Assembly: GCA_014896295.1 (NCBI GenBank) | Contig: JADBKR010000003.1 | Coordinates: 175,515 to 239,514 of the forward strand | Length of the DNA stretch: 64,000 nt | Source: Limnochordaceae bacterium | GTDB lineage: Bacteria > Bacillota > Limnochordia > Limnochordales > Geochordaceae | Direction of reading: 5' to 3' | In this document: piece after piece, positions 34,561 through 43,617 of the stretch | Layout: every line of letters starts with the position of its first letter | How positions within the stretch are numbered: position 1 is the first letter of the stretch | Program-made: the position numbers and the translations under genes | The notes under the pieces: model-generated | What the model saw: only the letters and a program-made list of their open reading frames with translations | The model's database searches: none | What the model was told of the DNA's origin: nothing

Positions 34561-36087
34561 GTGGGGACACCCGCGAAGTGGTGGCGGCGGTGGCCGGTTC
34601 TCGCGGCGGTCGGATGGACCATGACCGTGCTCTGGGCCATGGGAGGACAGGCCCAGCAGCCGGTGACACCGGCGCCCAGCCCCGCCATCCTCCCGCCCGC
34701 CAACCCGGTGGCGTACGTGCGCATCGCCACCGAAGTGCTCTCCGGCGTCCAGGCCCTGGCAGAGGTGGATGCCGGCGGGGGGCTCCTCGCCATCGGGTGG
34801 CGGGATCGGGTCGAGGTCGGACGGTTTACGAGCGACTACCGGTGGGTCGAGAGCTTCAAGCTCGGGCTGCCCTCGGGGGTCACGGCGCTTACGGTCGCCA
34901 GCCTCGAGAGGACGGGGCAGCCGGACCTGGTCGTGGGGTCCGGGGGAGCAGGATCCCTCACGGTGATCCGGGCCATCGCATCAGAGCGGCCGGTCGTCGT
35001 ACCCGTTTCGGGCTACCTTTTCGGCGAGGCGCGGCAGGTCGTCGCCGCGGAACTGGACGGCCCCCCTCCCCTGGAGATCCTGGCCCTCAACGGCAACGAC
35101 GAGCTGTTCCTGTTCAGCGCGGCGGCCGGCGGGGGTTACCGGCGGCTGTGGCGCAGCAAGCCGGGGGTGCGGGTGCGAGCCGTCGCGGCGGGCGACCTCG
35201 ACGGGGACGGTATCGCCGAAGTGGTGACGGGCGAGCAGGGTGGCGCTTTGCGCGTCTACCGCTGGAGGGGTGCGCTGGGGCTCCAGGCCGTCGCGGAATC
35301 CTATCCCTGGGGCGCCGTCACTGCCCTGACCGTCGTACCCGCGCCGGACGGCTCGAGCAGCGCCAGGATCGTGGCGGTGACGGATCGTTCGCTCGTCTAC
35401 GCGTATCGGTGGGATGCCGGCAGCCTGGTCGTCGCGCAGCGGGCCTTCGACCCCGACCAGCGCCTGCGCCTGCGATGGGTGAGGGGGAGCGTCGTGGGCC
35501 CGCTGCCCGCGGGCACGGCCGCGCCGCTCGTCCTGGAGGGGGCGGGTCCTTCAGGGTTGCAGATGGTGCGGGTGGTGGGCGACCAGCTCTCGTGGATCGC
35601 GTCGGCGACGTGGGTCGGGGCATCCCCCGGGTTCGTGCGCCGGCCGACCCGAGAGCTCCTCGTGGTGCGTCCCGGCGGGCAGCTGGACGTGCTCAGCCAG
35701 GTCTCTCCCAACTTCCTGGTGATTTCCGTGGACGGCCGGGAGATGGGGCTCGGCCCGGGCATCCACGTGCAGTGGTCGGGAGACTTGCCACTCGTGGACG
35801 TGACACAGCTGGGGCAGTTCGTGCCGGTCTCCGTCATGCACGAGCCGGCCTCGCGCCATGCTGTACTCCAGGCAGGCACGAGCGTGGTTCGCCTGTATGC
35901 CGACCTCCCCCTGGCGCACGGGGACCGGTCCAGCGTGGACCTGCCGGTGGCGCCGGAGTTCGACGCGGCCCGGGGCATCCTGTACGCGCCGTTCGAGGTG
36001 CTGCGGCCCCTCGGCTGGGCCGTGGCCTACGACATCGCCCGCCGGCGCCTGACCCTGCGCTCTCCCTGGCCGGTGGCGGGGGGATGA
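34561..36087 (+). CDS. Exported protein with beta-propeller-like repeats and a C-terminal stalk-like domain
   Basis: A 508-residue protein with an N-terminal signal segment (WWRRWPVLAAVGWTMTVLWAMGGQA). The body has repeats resembling FG-GAP/VCBS propeller blades, for example VAAGDLDGDGIAEVVTGEQGG with a D-x-D-x-D-G calcium-type loop, and TALTVASLERTGQPDLVVGSG. The last 60 residues (APFEVLRPLGWAVAYDIARR and following) look like a copper-amine-oxidase N-terminal-like stalk domain of cell-envelope proteins. GTG 34561 is chosen for GGGAGG at 34548-34553. Precise function unknown. The stop overlaps acyP. Confidence 0.75.
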   Translation: MGTPAKWWRRWPVLAAVGWTMTVLWAMGGQAQQPVTPAPSPAILPPANPVAYVRIATEVLSGVQALAEVDAGGGLLAIGWRDRVEVGRFTSDYRWVESFKLGLPSGVTALTVASLERTGQPDLVVGSGGAGSLTVIRAIASERPVVVPVSGYLFGEARQVVAAELDGPPPLEILALNGNDELFLFSAAAGGGYRRLWRSKPGVRVRAVAAGDLDGDGIAEVVTGEQGGALRVYRWRGALGLQAVAESYPWGAVTALTVVPAPDGSSSARIVAVTDRSLVYAYRWDAGSLVVAQRAFDPDQRLRLRWVRGSVVGPLPAGTAAPLVLEGAGPSGLQMVRVVGDQLSWIASATWVGASPGFVRRPTRELLVVRPGGQLDVLSQVSPNFLVISVDGREMGLGPGIHVQWSGDLPLVDVTQLGQFVPVSVMHEPASRHAVLQAGTSVVRLYADLPLAHGDRSSVDLPVAPEFDAARGILYAPFEVLRPLGWAVAYDIARRRLTLRSPWPVAGG

Positions 36088-36386
36088 CCGGGGTGACGGG
36101 CGGCAGCGGCGCGAAGGCGGTCCGGTTGCAGGTGTTCGGCCGGGTGCAGGGTGTCGGCTTTCGGGATTTCACTTGCCGGGAGGCCCGGCGGCTCGGCCTC
36201 GCAGGCTGGGTGCGCAACCTCCCCGACGGGTCGGTCGAGGTCTGGGCCGAGGGAACGGACTCCGCCCTCGAAGAGCTGGTCGAGCGCGTGCGCAAGGGGC
36301 CTCCGGGCTCCAGGGTCATCCGGGTCACACAGGCCTCCGAGGTGGCGAGCGGCCGGTACCCGGACTTCGAGGTGCGGCGGGATTGA
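36084..36386 (+). CDS. acyP: Acylphosphatase
   Basis: A 100-residue acylphosphatase with the signature FGRVQGVGFRDFT (catalytic R27) and GWVRNLPDGSVEVWAEG (catalytic N45). It hydrolyses acyl-phosphate bonds. It starts in an ATGA overlap with the exported protein gene. Confidence 0.93.
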   Translation: MTGVTGGSGAKAVRLQVFGRVQGVGFRDFTCREARRLGLAGWVRNLPDGSVEVWAEGTDSALEELVERVRKGPPGSRVIRVTQASEVASGRYPDFEVRRD

Positions 36387-36441
36387 CGAGCCCGGGCCTT
36401 GCCGGGCCCGGATCCATGCGAAGGCAAGGAGGCCGGTGACG

Positions 36442-37152
36442 GTGTCACACCGGGCGGAGCAGCTCTCGTTGTTCGGGGGAGAGGATGCCGGGGCGCAGGG
36501 AGCCGCACCAACGACCGGCCACCCGGAGCCGGCTCCCGATCGTCCGCCGGCTGCGAGCGACGACTGGATGCGACGGCTTTCGGGAGCGCGTGACCTGCAG
36601 GCGCTCGAGGCCATCGTCAAGGGATGTACCCGCTGCGGCCTGCGGGCGACGTGTACCCAGGTGGTCTTCGGAGAAGGTCACCCCCGGGCGCGCCTGATGC
36701 TGGTGGGAGAAGGGCCCGGCCAGGTCGAAGACGAGACCGGCAGGCCGTTCGTCGGGCCTGCCGGCCAGCTGCTCGACCGCATGCTGGCGGCCATCGGGCT
36801 CAGCCGGCGGGACGTGTACATCGCCAACGTCGTGAAGTGCCGCCCTCCCAACAACCGGGTGCCCACCCCCGACGAGATGGCCGCGTGCTGGCCCAACTTG
36901 CGCCGCCAGATCGAGCTCATCCGCCCCTCCATCGTCCTGTGCCTGGGGGCCACCGCAGCCCGGCAGCTGGTGGAGCCGAGAGGCTCCATCTCGTCCCTAC
37001 GAGGACGCTGGTACGTGCGAGACGGCATCCGGTACCTCGTCACGTTTCACCCGGCGGCGCTGTTGCGGGACCCGTCGAAAAAGCCGATGGCGTGGCAAGA
37101 CCTCCAGATGGTTCAGCGCGCGCTGGCGGAGCTCCAGGCGGCCTCCGCTTGA
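36442..37152 (+). CDS. Family 4 uracil-DNA glycosylase (Fe-S)
   Basis: A 236-residue UDG of the iron-sulfur family 4 type, removing uracil from DNA. After a variable N-terminus the Fe-S cysteines appear in GCTRCGLRATC and later in VVKCRPPNN and AACWPNL. The active-site motif is GEGPGQVEDETGRPFVGPAG and the second motif FHPAALLR. GTG 36442 has an ideal AAGGAGG at about 36426-36432; GTG 36436 is too close to it. Confidence 0.92.
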   Translation: MSHRAEQLSLFGGEDAGAQGAAPTTGHPEPAPDRPPAASDDWMRRLSGARDLQALEAIVKGCTRCGLRATCTQVVFGEGHPRARLMLVGEGPGQVEDETGRPFVGPAGQLLDRMLAAIGLSRRDVYIANVVKCRPPNNRVPTPDEMAACWPNLRRQIELIRPSIVLCLGATAARQLVEPRGSISSLRGRWYVRDGIRYLVTFHPAALLRDPSKKPMAWQDLQMVQRALAELQAASA

Positions 37153-37301
37153 GCCCGCGAGCGGGATGACACGGGGCTTGCTCGAGCAGGATCGCCGAAA
37201 GAATGCGGCGAAGTCGGCCTAGGCGCCGAGACGGCGGCTCTGGCTCGATGGGTGCAGGGAGCCTTTCCCTGCGGGGGGTCAGGCCCGGGCAGTAGGGGGA
37301 C

Positions 37302-39408
37302 GTGGCAGTGCAACGAGTGGCAGCCGAGCGGATCCGTAACGTAGCTCTGATCGGGCACGGGGGAGCCGGCAAGACGTCGCTGGCGGAGGCCATGCTTTTC
37401 GTAAGCGGATCCACGAGCCGGTTGGGCAGCGTGGACCAGGGGACCGCGGCCACCGACTACGACCCGGAGGAAGTGCGCCGGCACATCAGCATCCAGGCCG
37501 CGGTCGCAGCCGTGGAGTGGGAGGGGCACCGCCTCAACGTGGTGGATACTCCCGGGTACTTCGACTTCGCGGCCGAGGTCGTGGGGAGCCTGCGGGTGGT
37601 CGAGGGCGCCGTGCTGGTGCTCGCAGCCCCACAGGGCGTGGAGGTCGGCTCGGAACAGGTCTGGGCGATGGCGGAGCACCCGTACGAGGGCGGGCGCCCG
37701 GTGGCGCGGCTGTGTTTCGTCAACAAGATGGACCGGGAGAACGCGAGCTTCGGCCGCACCTTCGACCAGCTCCACCAGCTGTACGGCACCCGGGTCGTGG
37801 CGGTGCAGATCCCCATGGGAGAGGCGGAGCACTTCCAGGGAATCATCGATTTGATCGAGATGAAAGCGTATCGCGTCTCGCCGAAGGGGTTCGGGGAGGA
37901 GCCGTCCGACATCCCCGCCGAGTGGCAGGAGCAGGCGGCTACGTGGCGCGACCGGCTGGTCGAGGCGGTCGCGGCGACCGACGACGAGCTGACCGCCAAG
38001 TTCCTGGAGGAGCAGCCCATCGAGCCCGAGGAGATGCGCCGGGCGCTGCGCCATGCCGTGCACCAGGGCACGCTGACCCCTGTGGCGTGCGGCTCGGCGA
38101 CCCGAGGGGCCGGGGTGCGCCGGTTCATGCGCCTGCTGGTCGACCTCCTGCCCTCTCCCGAGGATGCGGGCGACGTCGTGCTGCTCGACGCGAAGAGCGG
38201 GGAGGTCGTGCGACACCGAGCGCGGGCCGATGGACCGCTGTATGCCCTGGTCTTCAAGACCATCTCGGACCCTTACGTGGGCCGGCTCAACTTGTTCCGG
38301 GTATACTCCGGGGCCATCCGCAGCGACTCCAGCGTCTACAACCCCCAGCGGGGCAGGGACGAGCGCATCGGCCAGCTTTTCGTGCCTCGAGGCAAGGAGC
38401 AGCTGGCGGTGGAAGAGCTGGGCCCCGGCGAGATCGGTTCGGTGGCCAAGCTGCAGGAGACGGGTACGGGCGACACGCTCACGGCCAGGGACGCGCAGCT
38501 GCGGCTGCCCGGCATCCGGTTCCCCGAGCCGGTGCTGACCATGGCCGTGCATCCCAAGAGCCGGGGCGACGAGGACAAGATCTCGTCGGGGTTGGCCCGC
38601 CTGGCAGAAGAGGACCCGAGCGTCCGGGTCGAAAAGTCGGGTGAAACGGGGCAGATCCTGATCTCCGGGATGGGCGAGCTCCACCTGGAGGTCATGACCA
38701 GCCGTCTGCAAAAGAAGTTCGGCGTCGAAGTCGAGCTCGTGCCCCCGCGGGTGCCGCTACCGGGAGACGATCCGGAGTACCCAGAAAGCCGAGGGCAAGT
38801 ACAAGAAGCAGACCGGCGGGCGCGGGCAGTACGGCCACGTCTTCCTCGAGCTCGCTCCGCTCGAGCCGGGCAAGGGCTTCGAGTTCGTGGATCGTATCTT
38901 CGGCGGAGCGGTGCCTCGACAGTACATCCCTGCGGTCGAGAAGGGGGTCCGGGAGACCTGCGCCGAGGGTGTGTTGGCCGGCTACCCGGTGGTCGACATC
39001 CAGGTCGCCCTCTACGACGGTTCGTACCACCCGGTCGACTCCTCCGAAATGGCCTTCAAGATAGCCGCTTCCATGGCGTTCAAGAAGGCCTTCATGGAGG
39101 CCAACCCCGTCCTGCTGGAGCCCATCCTCTCGGTCGAGGTCGAGGTCCCCGAGGCGGCCATGGGCGACGTCATCGCCGAGCTCAACAAGAAGCGAGGGCG
39201 TATCCTCGGCATGGAGGCGCGCGACTCGCTGCGGGTGATCCGGGCGCAGGCCCCCATGGCCGAGATGTTCCGTTTCGCGGTCGACCTGCGCTCCATTACC
39301 CAGGGCCGGGGGCGTTTCAAGACGGAGTTCGACCACTACGAGGAGGTCCCCGGACCCATCGCCCAGCAGGTGATCGAGGCCGCCCAGAAAGAACGCCAGG
39401 GTGCGTGA
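37302..39408 (+). CDS. fusA: Elongation factor G-like translational GTPase (frame interrupted once)
   Basis: A translocase-family GTPase: G1 GHGGAGKTS (K24), G3 DTPGYFDF, G4 NKMD, then domain II and domain III. The frame from GTG 37302 holds to [13 protein letters not shown]. Homology then moves to the next frame as [39 protein letters not shown] and [21 protein letters not shown] to 39408. Removing one C at about 38757 gives about 701 residues. The sequence lacks some canonical EF-G features (for example [11 protein letters not shown] in place of the usual QPQSETVW) and looks like the FusA2/EF-G-like subgroup, so another fusA may exist elsewhere. Probable sequencing indel. Confidence 0.88.
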
Positions 39409-39492
39409 CGCCGGCAGGCCGCGAGGCAAGCCGGGAGGACGCCGTCATGGGAGCCGCCGCTCCGGGCATAGGCTGACCCGGGAGGTGGCCCT

Positions 39493-39966
39493 GTGGGGGC
39501 GGGTTCTTGGGTGCCCGCAGGACGGCGCGTGGGCGGCGGAGCAGCCCGGGGCACGGCAGGCGCCCACCAGGCGGCTGGTGGCATGCCCGTGGCGGGGGCC
39601 ATCCTGGCGGGAAGCGCGGTCGCTCTGGTCGGATGTATGGCAGCGGCCGTCGTCCTGGGTACTCTGCAGCGCTTGGGCTGGATGGTGGTCGTACCGGAGT
39701 GGATTTACCTGGCAGGCGCTTACGGGACCGCCGCCCTCGGCGGGTGGCTCTCGGGGCGCCTTGCCGGCCACGCCGGCCTGCTGTGCGGAGGCGGGGTGGG
39801 CATGCTCCTGAGCGCGCTGGCGGCGTGGGTGGCCCTGAGCACTGCGGCGTCTCCGCCGGTGCCCGACACCGTGGCCGTGATAGGATGGGGAGCGGCCGGC
39901 TGGCGGGGAGCGCTCGCCATCGTCGTGGCTGCCCTGGCCGGCGCGCTGGGCGTCGGCACGCCCTGA
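39493..39966 (+). CDS. TIGR04086/YrzE-like small membrane protein
   Basis: A 157-residue membrane protein with about four hydrophobic helices and Gly/Ala-rich helix packing (for example GSAVALVGCMAAAVVLG and YGTAALGGWLSGRLAG), as in the TIGR04086/YrzE family of Firmicutes. GTG 39493 is used for GGGAGG at 39480-39485; the first 30 residues are poorly conserved-looking, so ATG 39583 is an alternative. Function unknown. A strong terminator follows. Confidence 0.65.
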   Translation: MGAGSWVPAGRRVGGGAARGTAGAHQAAGGMPVAGAILAGSAVALVGCMAAAVVLGTLQRLGWMVVVPEWIYLAGAYGTAALGGWLSGRLAGHAGLLCGGGVGMLLSALAAWVALSTAASPPVPDTVAVIGWGAAGWRGALAIVVAALAGALGVGTP

Positions 39967-40011
39967 GCGGCATTCCGTCGTCGACGGGCGCCATCCCGTG
40001 GGTCACCGCCC

Positions 40012-40046
40012 GGGAGGGGAGGGAAGAGCGAGCCCCTCCCTTTTTT
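40012..40046 (+). terminator. Rho-independent terminator before the oxidase operon
   Basis: GGGAGGGG (40012-40019) pairs with CCCCTCCC (40033-40040), followed by six T. It separates the TIGR04086-like gene from coxB. Confidence 0.88.
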
Positions 40047-40159
40047 GCGTCTTTCGTGTAGTGGGTTGCCACGGTCAGCAGGGTGTTAACGCTGCCTAGA
40101 GAACATGTTGGGTGCGCCCCACCGAGGGGGCGTCCCACCGCGTCGGGGACCGGTGCGGG

Positions 40160-41021
40160 ATGGAAGCGTGGGGGGAGACCGTGGGACATCCCGGAGCCGA
40201 GGCGCCGGAGGTGCAGGCGCACGCCCGCCAGGGCGTGGCGGTGGCCGTGCTGGTCTGGGCCGTCACGGCGGCGGCCGTGGTCGCCACCGTGGTGGCGACG
40301 AAGCACTGGTGGCTGCCGCCGGTGGCGTCGACCCAGGGCATGGCCATCGATCGGTTGTTCCTCGTCATTTTCTCCATCATCTCCGTGGTCTTCGTCCTGG
40401 TACACCTGTTGCTGGGCTTCACGGCCATGCGGTTCCGCCAGACGAGCGCGGCCCAACGGGCCGCTCACTGGCACGAGAACCGGCGGCTGGAGGCCGGGTG
40501 GACCATCGCGACCGCCGGCGTCCTGATCGTCCTGACCATCTTCGGCGGTTCACTGTGGTTGCAGGTGCACGGTTCGCCGCCGTCCGGCGCGATGACGGTG
40601 GAGGTCGTCGCGCAGCAGTTCGGCTGGCAGTTCCACTACCCGGGCCCGGATGGCGTGCTCGCCCCGGTGGACCTGACCCGCGACTCGTTCCGGTCGCCTC
40701 TCGGCATCCAGCGCGCGGAGCGCGGCGCGGCCGACGACGTCGTCACCAACGAGCTCCATCTGGTGGTCAACCGGCCGGTCAGGCTGCTCATCCGGTCCAA
40801 GGACGTCATCCACAGCTTCTACGTGCCTCACTTCCGCTTCAAGCAGGACGCGGTGCCGGGCCGGGTCACCCAGGTGTGGTTCACTCCCACGCGTACCGGC
40901 ACGTACCCGATCGCGTGCGCGGAACTGTGCGGGGTCGGCCACTTCGTCATGGCCAGCACCCTGAAGGTGGAGACCCCGGACCAGTTCGAGGCGTGGATGG
41001 CGTCCCTCGGGGACGCGCTGA
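40160..41021 (+). CDS. coxB: Cytochrome c oxidase subunit II (3' end frame disturbed)
   Basis: Subunit II of a heme-copper oxidase with two N-terminal helices (about residues 25-48 and 65-90) and a cupredoxin domain. The dinuclear CuA ligands are all present: H218, C253, E255, C257, H261 and M264. There is no fused cytochrome c domain. In the raw sequence the frame fails to stop and would run far into coxA; a TGA at 41019-41021 in the next frame, just before the AAGGAG of coxA, is the likely end. One extra base is implied, most simply in the GGGG run at 41009-41012. ATG 40160 has a weak Shine-Dalgarno; GTG 40181 is possible. Confidence 0.87.
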
Positions 41022-41036
41022 AGGAGAGGGAGCGCT

Positions 41037-42836
41037 ATGGCGGTCATCGAGCAAGAGGCCCGTACGGCGCACGAGGTGGCGCACCGGGAGAGCTTCTGGC
41101 GGCGCTACGTCTTCAGCCTGGATCACAAAGTCATCGGCATCCAGTACCTCGTGACGTCCTTCGTGATGGCCCTCGTAGGAGGCCTGTTGGCCATGCTGAT
41201 GCGGCTGGAGTTGGGCTGGCCCGGCTCGTCGTGGCCGCTGTTGGGCCGGATCCTGCCGCAAGGCTTCCCCAACGGCATCATGAACCAGGGCTTCTACCTC
41301 TCCCTGGTCACCATGCACGGCACCATCATGATCTTCTACGTGATGAGCACGGCGCTGACCGGGGGGTTCGGCAACTTCCTCATTCCCTTGCAGATCGGGG
41401 CGCGGGACATGGCCTTTCCGTTGCTCAACATGCTGTCGTACTGGCTGTTTCCCGTCGCCTCCGCCGTCCTGCTCGCCGCCTTCTTCGTCCCGGGAGGAGC
41501 GCCCATCTCGGGGTGGACGGCGTACGCTCCGTTGTCGGCGACCCCGCTGGCCGGGCCGGGAGAGGGGCTGGGACAAACCCTCTGGCTCGTCAGCCTGGCC
41601 ATTCTCATCGTAGCCTTCCTCTTTGGCTCCCTCAACTACATCACGACGGTGCTGCAGCTCCGGACCCGCGGCATGTCCATGATGCGGCTGCCCCTTTCCA
41701 CCTGGGCCCTGTTCATCACGGCGATCCTGTCGCTGCTCTCCTTCCCGGTGCTGCTGGCTGCGGCGATCATGCTCCTGTTCGACCGGCACGCCGGTACCAC
41801 GTTCTTCCTGCCGGCAGGCGCGGTCATCGGGGGAAAGACCATCACCGCCGGCGGCGGGGACCCGCTGCTGTGGCAGCACCTCTTCTGGTTCCTGGGGCAC
41901 CCTGAGGTCTACATCCTGGTGCTTCCGGCGATGGGCATCGTCTCCGAGGTCATCTCCAACAACGCCCGCAAGCCCGTCTTCGGGTATCCGGTCATGGTGC
42001 TCACCATATCGGCCATCGCCTTCCTGAGCTTCCTGGTATGGGGCCACCACATGTTCGTGAGCGGCATGCACCCGATGCTGGGCACCGCATTCATGACGAC
42101 CACGCTCATCATCGCCGTCCCGTCGGCCATCAAGACGTTCAACTGGCTGGCGACGCTGTGGGGCGGGAAGCTGCGTTTCACCCCGGCGATGCTGTTCGCC
42201 ATCGGGTTCGTCTCGCTGTTCGTGACCGGCGGGCTCACCGGGCTGTTGTTGGGCCAGCCTGCCTTCAACATGTACGTGCACGACACGTACTTCGTGGTGG
42301 CCCATTTCCACTTCGTAATGGCCAGCGCCGCGCTGTTCGGGATGTTCGCGGGACTGTACCACTGGTTCCCCAAGATGTTCGGCCGGATGCTCGACGAGCG
42401 GCTGGGGCGATGGCACTTCTGGCTGGCGTTGCCCGCCACGTTCGGCACGTTCTTCCCCATGCACTTCGCCGGTCTTGCCGGCATGATGCGGCGCATTTAC
42501 TCGCCCCAGATGTACGGCTACCTGAGCGGCTTGAGCGGCGTCAACGCCTTCGTGTCGGTGAGCGCGTTCGTCATGTTCGTGGCCCACATGCTCTTCGTGG
42601 TCAACGTCGTCTGGAGCCTGGCGAAGGGCAAGCGGGCGGAGGCCAACCCGTGGCAAGCGACCAGCCTGGAGTGGACCACGTCGTCCCCGCCGCCGCACGG
42701 CAACTGGGGCGAGCGGCAGCCGGTCGTCTACCGGTGGGCATACGACTACAGCTTGCCGGGCAGCGACCGTGACTTCGTACCGCAGACCGTCCCGGCGGAG
42801 GTCGCCGCCCCGGCCGCCGTGCAGGGGGGCCAGTAG
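41037..42836 (+). CDS. coxA: Cytochrome c oxidase subunit I
   Basis: A 599-residue catalytic subunit with 12 or more membrane helices. Heme a ligands are H94 (VTMHGTIM) and a His in HFHFVM (H423/H425); CuB ligands are H288 with the cross-linked Y292 (GHPEVY) and H337-H338 (WGHHMF). E290 in GHPEVY marks an A1-type D-channel oxidase. It reduces O2 to water and pumps protons. AAGGAG lies 11 bases before the ATG. Confidence 0.97.
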   Translation: MAVIEQEARTAHEVAHRESFWRRYVFSLDHKVIGIQYLVTSFVMALVGGLLAMLMRLELGWPGSSWPLLGRILPQGFPNGIMNQGFYLSLVTMHGTIMIFYVMSTALTGGFGNFLIPLQIGARDMAFPLLNMLSYWLFPVASAVLLAAFFVPGGAPISGWTAYAPLSATPLAGPGEGLGQTLWLVSLAILIVAFLFGSLNYITTVLQLRTRGMSMMRLPLSTWALFITAILSLLSFPVLLAAAIMLLFDRHAGTTFFLPAGAVIGGKTITAGGGDPLLWQHLFWFLGHPEVYILVLPAMGIVSEVISNNARKPVFGYPVMVLTISAIAFLSFLVWGHHMFVSGMHPMLGTAFMTTTLIIAVPSAIKTFNWLATLWGGKLRFTPAMLFAIGFVSLFVTGGLTGLLLGQPAFNMYVHDTYFVVAHFHFVMASAALFGMFAGLYHWFPKMFGRMLDERLGRWHFWLALPATFGTFFPMHFAGLAGMMRRIYSPQMYGYLSGLSGVNAFVSVSAFVMFVAHMLFVVNVVWSLAKGKRAEANPWQATSLEWTTSSPPPHGNWGERQPVVYRWAYDYSLPGSDRDFVPQTVPAEVAAPAAVQGGQ

Positions 42837-42842
42837 CCCGAC

Positions 42843-43598
42843 ATGGCCACCGTGACGACCACCGAGCAGCAGCGGACGGAAGGCCGGGCAAGCCAGACGC
42901 CCGTGCCGGGGCCGGGCGACCCGGGCAACGGCTATCCCGGCGGTCCCGGGCGGCCATGGACGCCCGGCTCGGGCGGAGGGGCCAGCGACCTGGTGTCACC
43001 CGGGACGGGCGCCGGCGTCTTCGCGGCATGGGTACTGTCGGCCGCCGTGGCCATGCTCTTCGTAGGGTTCACGGCGACGTACCTGGCGCGGCGCACGGCC
43101 GTGGACTGGCAGACCGGCCCCATGCCGGCCATCTTGTACCTCAACACGGCCGTGCTGCTCGGGAGCAGCGCCGCTCTCGAGTGGGGGCGGCGCCTGTGGC
43201 GCGCCGGGCAGGCTCGTAGAGGTACCGGCGCGGTCGCGATCGCCGTCTTGTTGGGGGCCTCCTTCGTAGCAGGGCAGCTCGAGGCGTGGCGGGAGCTTGC
43301 CGGGGAGGGCGTGGGCCTGGCCGCCAGCGCGCACGCTTCGTTCTTCTACCTGCTCACCGGGATGCACGCATTGCACCTGCTGGCCGGCATCGCATGGCTG
43401 CTGGCGGCCTGGAGGCGCACCGCCCGGGCCGCGCGGGTGGCCACACCCGATGGCGACTGGGGCCGATCAGGCGAGCTCCCGGACCGGCCAGGCGCGACCG
43501 TCGAGCAGACCGAAACCTCTTTGGGGGCCGCTGCGGTCTTCTGGCACTTCCTGGCGGGCCTGTGGGTGTACCTCTGGGTACTGCTCTTCTGGACGTGA
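42843..43598 (+). CDS. coxC: Heme-copper oxidase subunit III family protein (first copy)
   Basis: A 251-residue COX3-family membrane protein with a long low-complexity N-terminal tail (Gly/Pro-rich, residues 1-50), then about five helices including FFYLLTGMHALHLLAGIAWLL and AAVFWHFLAGLWVYLWVLLF, which carry the conserved HALHL and WHFL signatures. It sits directly after coxA. A second COX3 family gene follows, so two subunit III-like proteins are encoded. Confidence 0.88.
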   Translation: MATVTTTEQQRTEGRASQTPVPGPGDPGNGYPGGPGRPWTPGSGGGASDLVSPGTGAGVFAAWVLSAAVAMLFVGFTATYLARRTAVDWQTGPMPAILYLNTAVLLGSSAALEWGRRLWRAGQARRGTGAVAIAVLLGASFVAGQLEAWRELAGEGVGLAASAHASFFYLLTGMHALHLLAGIAWLLAAWRRTARAARVATPDGDWGRSGELPDRPGATVEQTETSLGAAAVFWHFLAGLWVYLWVLLFWT

Positions 43599-43617
43599 AG
43601 GGAGGGGGCGGGACGAG

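Noticed and set aside
5047..41021. Programmed ribosomal frameshifting in the eight broken genes
   Set aside because: No shared slippery heptamer or downstream structure is seen, the sites differ in sequence, and the families involved do not use frameshifting.
40112..41905. A 597-codon protein as read from the uninterrupted coxB frame
   Set aside because: The last third is an out-of-frame reading of coxA; a shift near 41010 restores a normal CoxB end.
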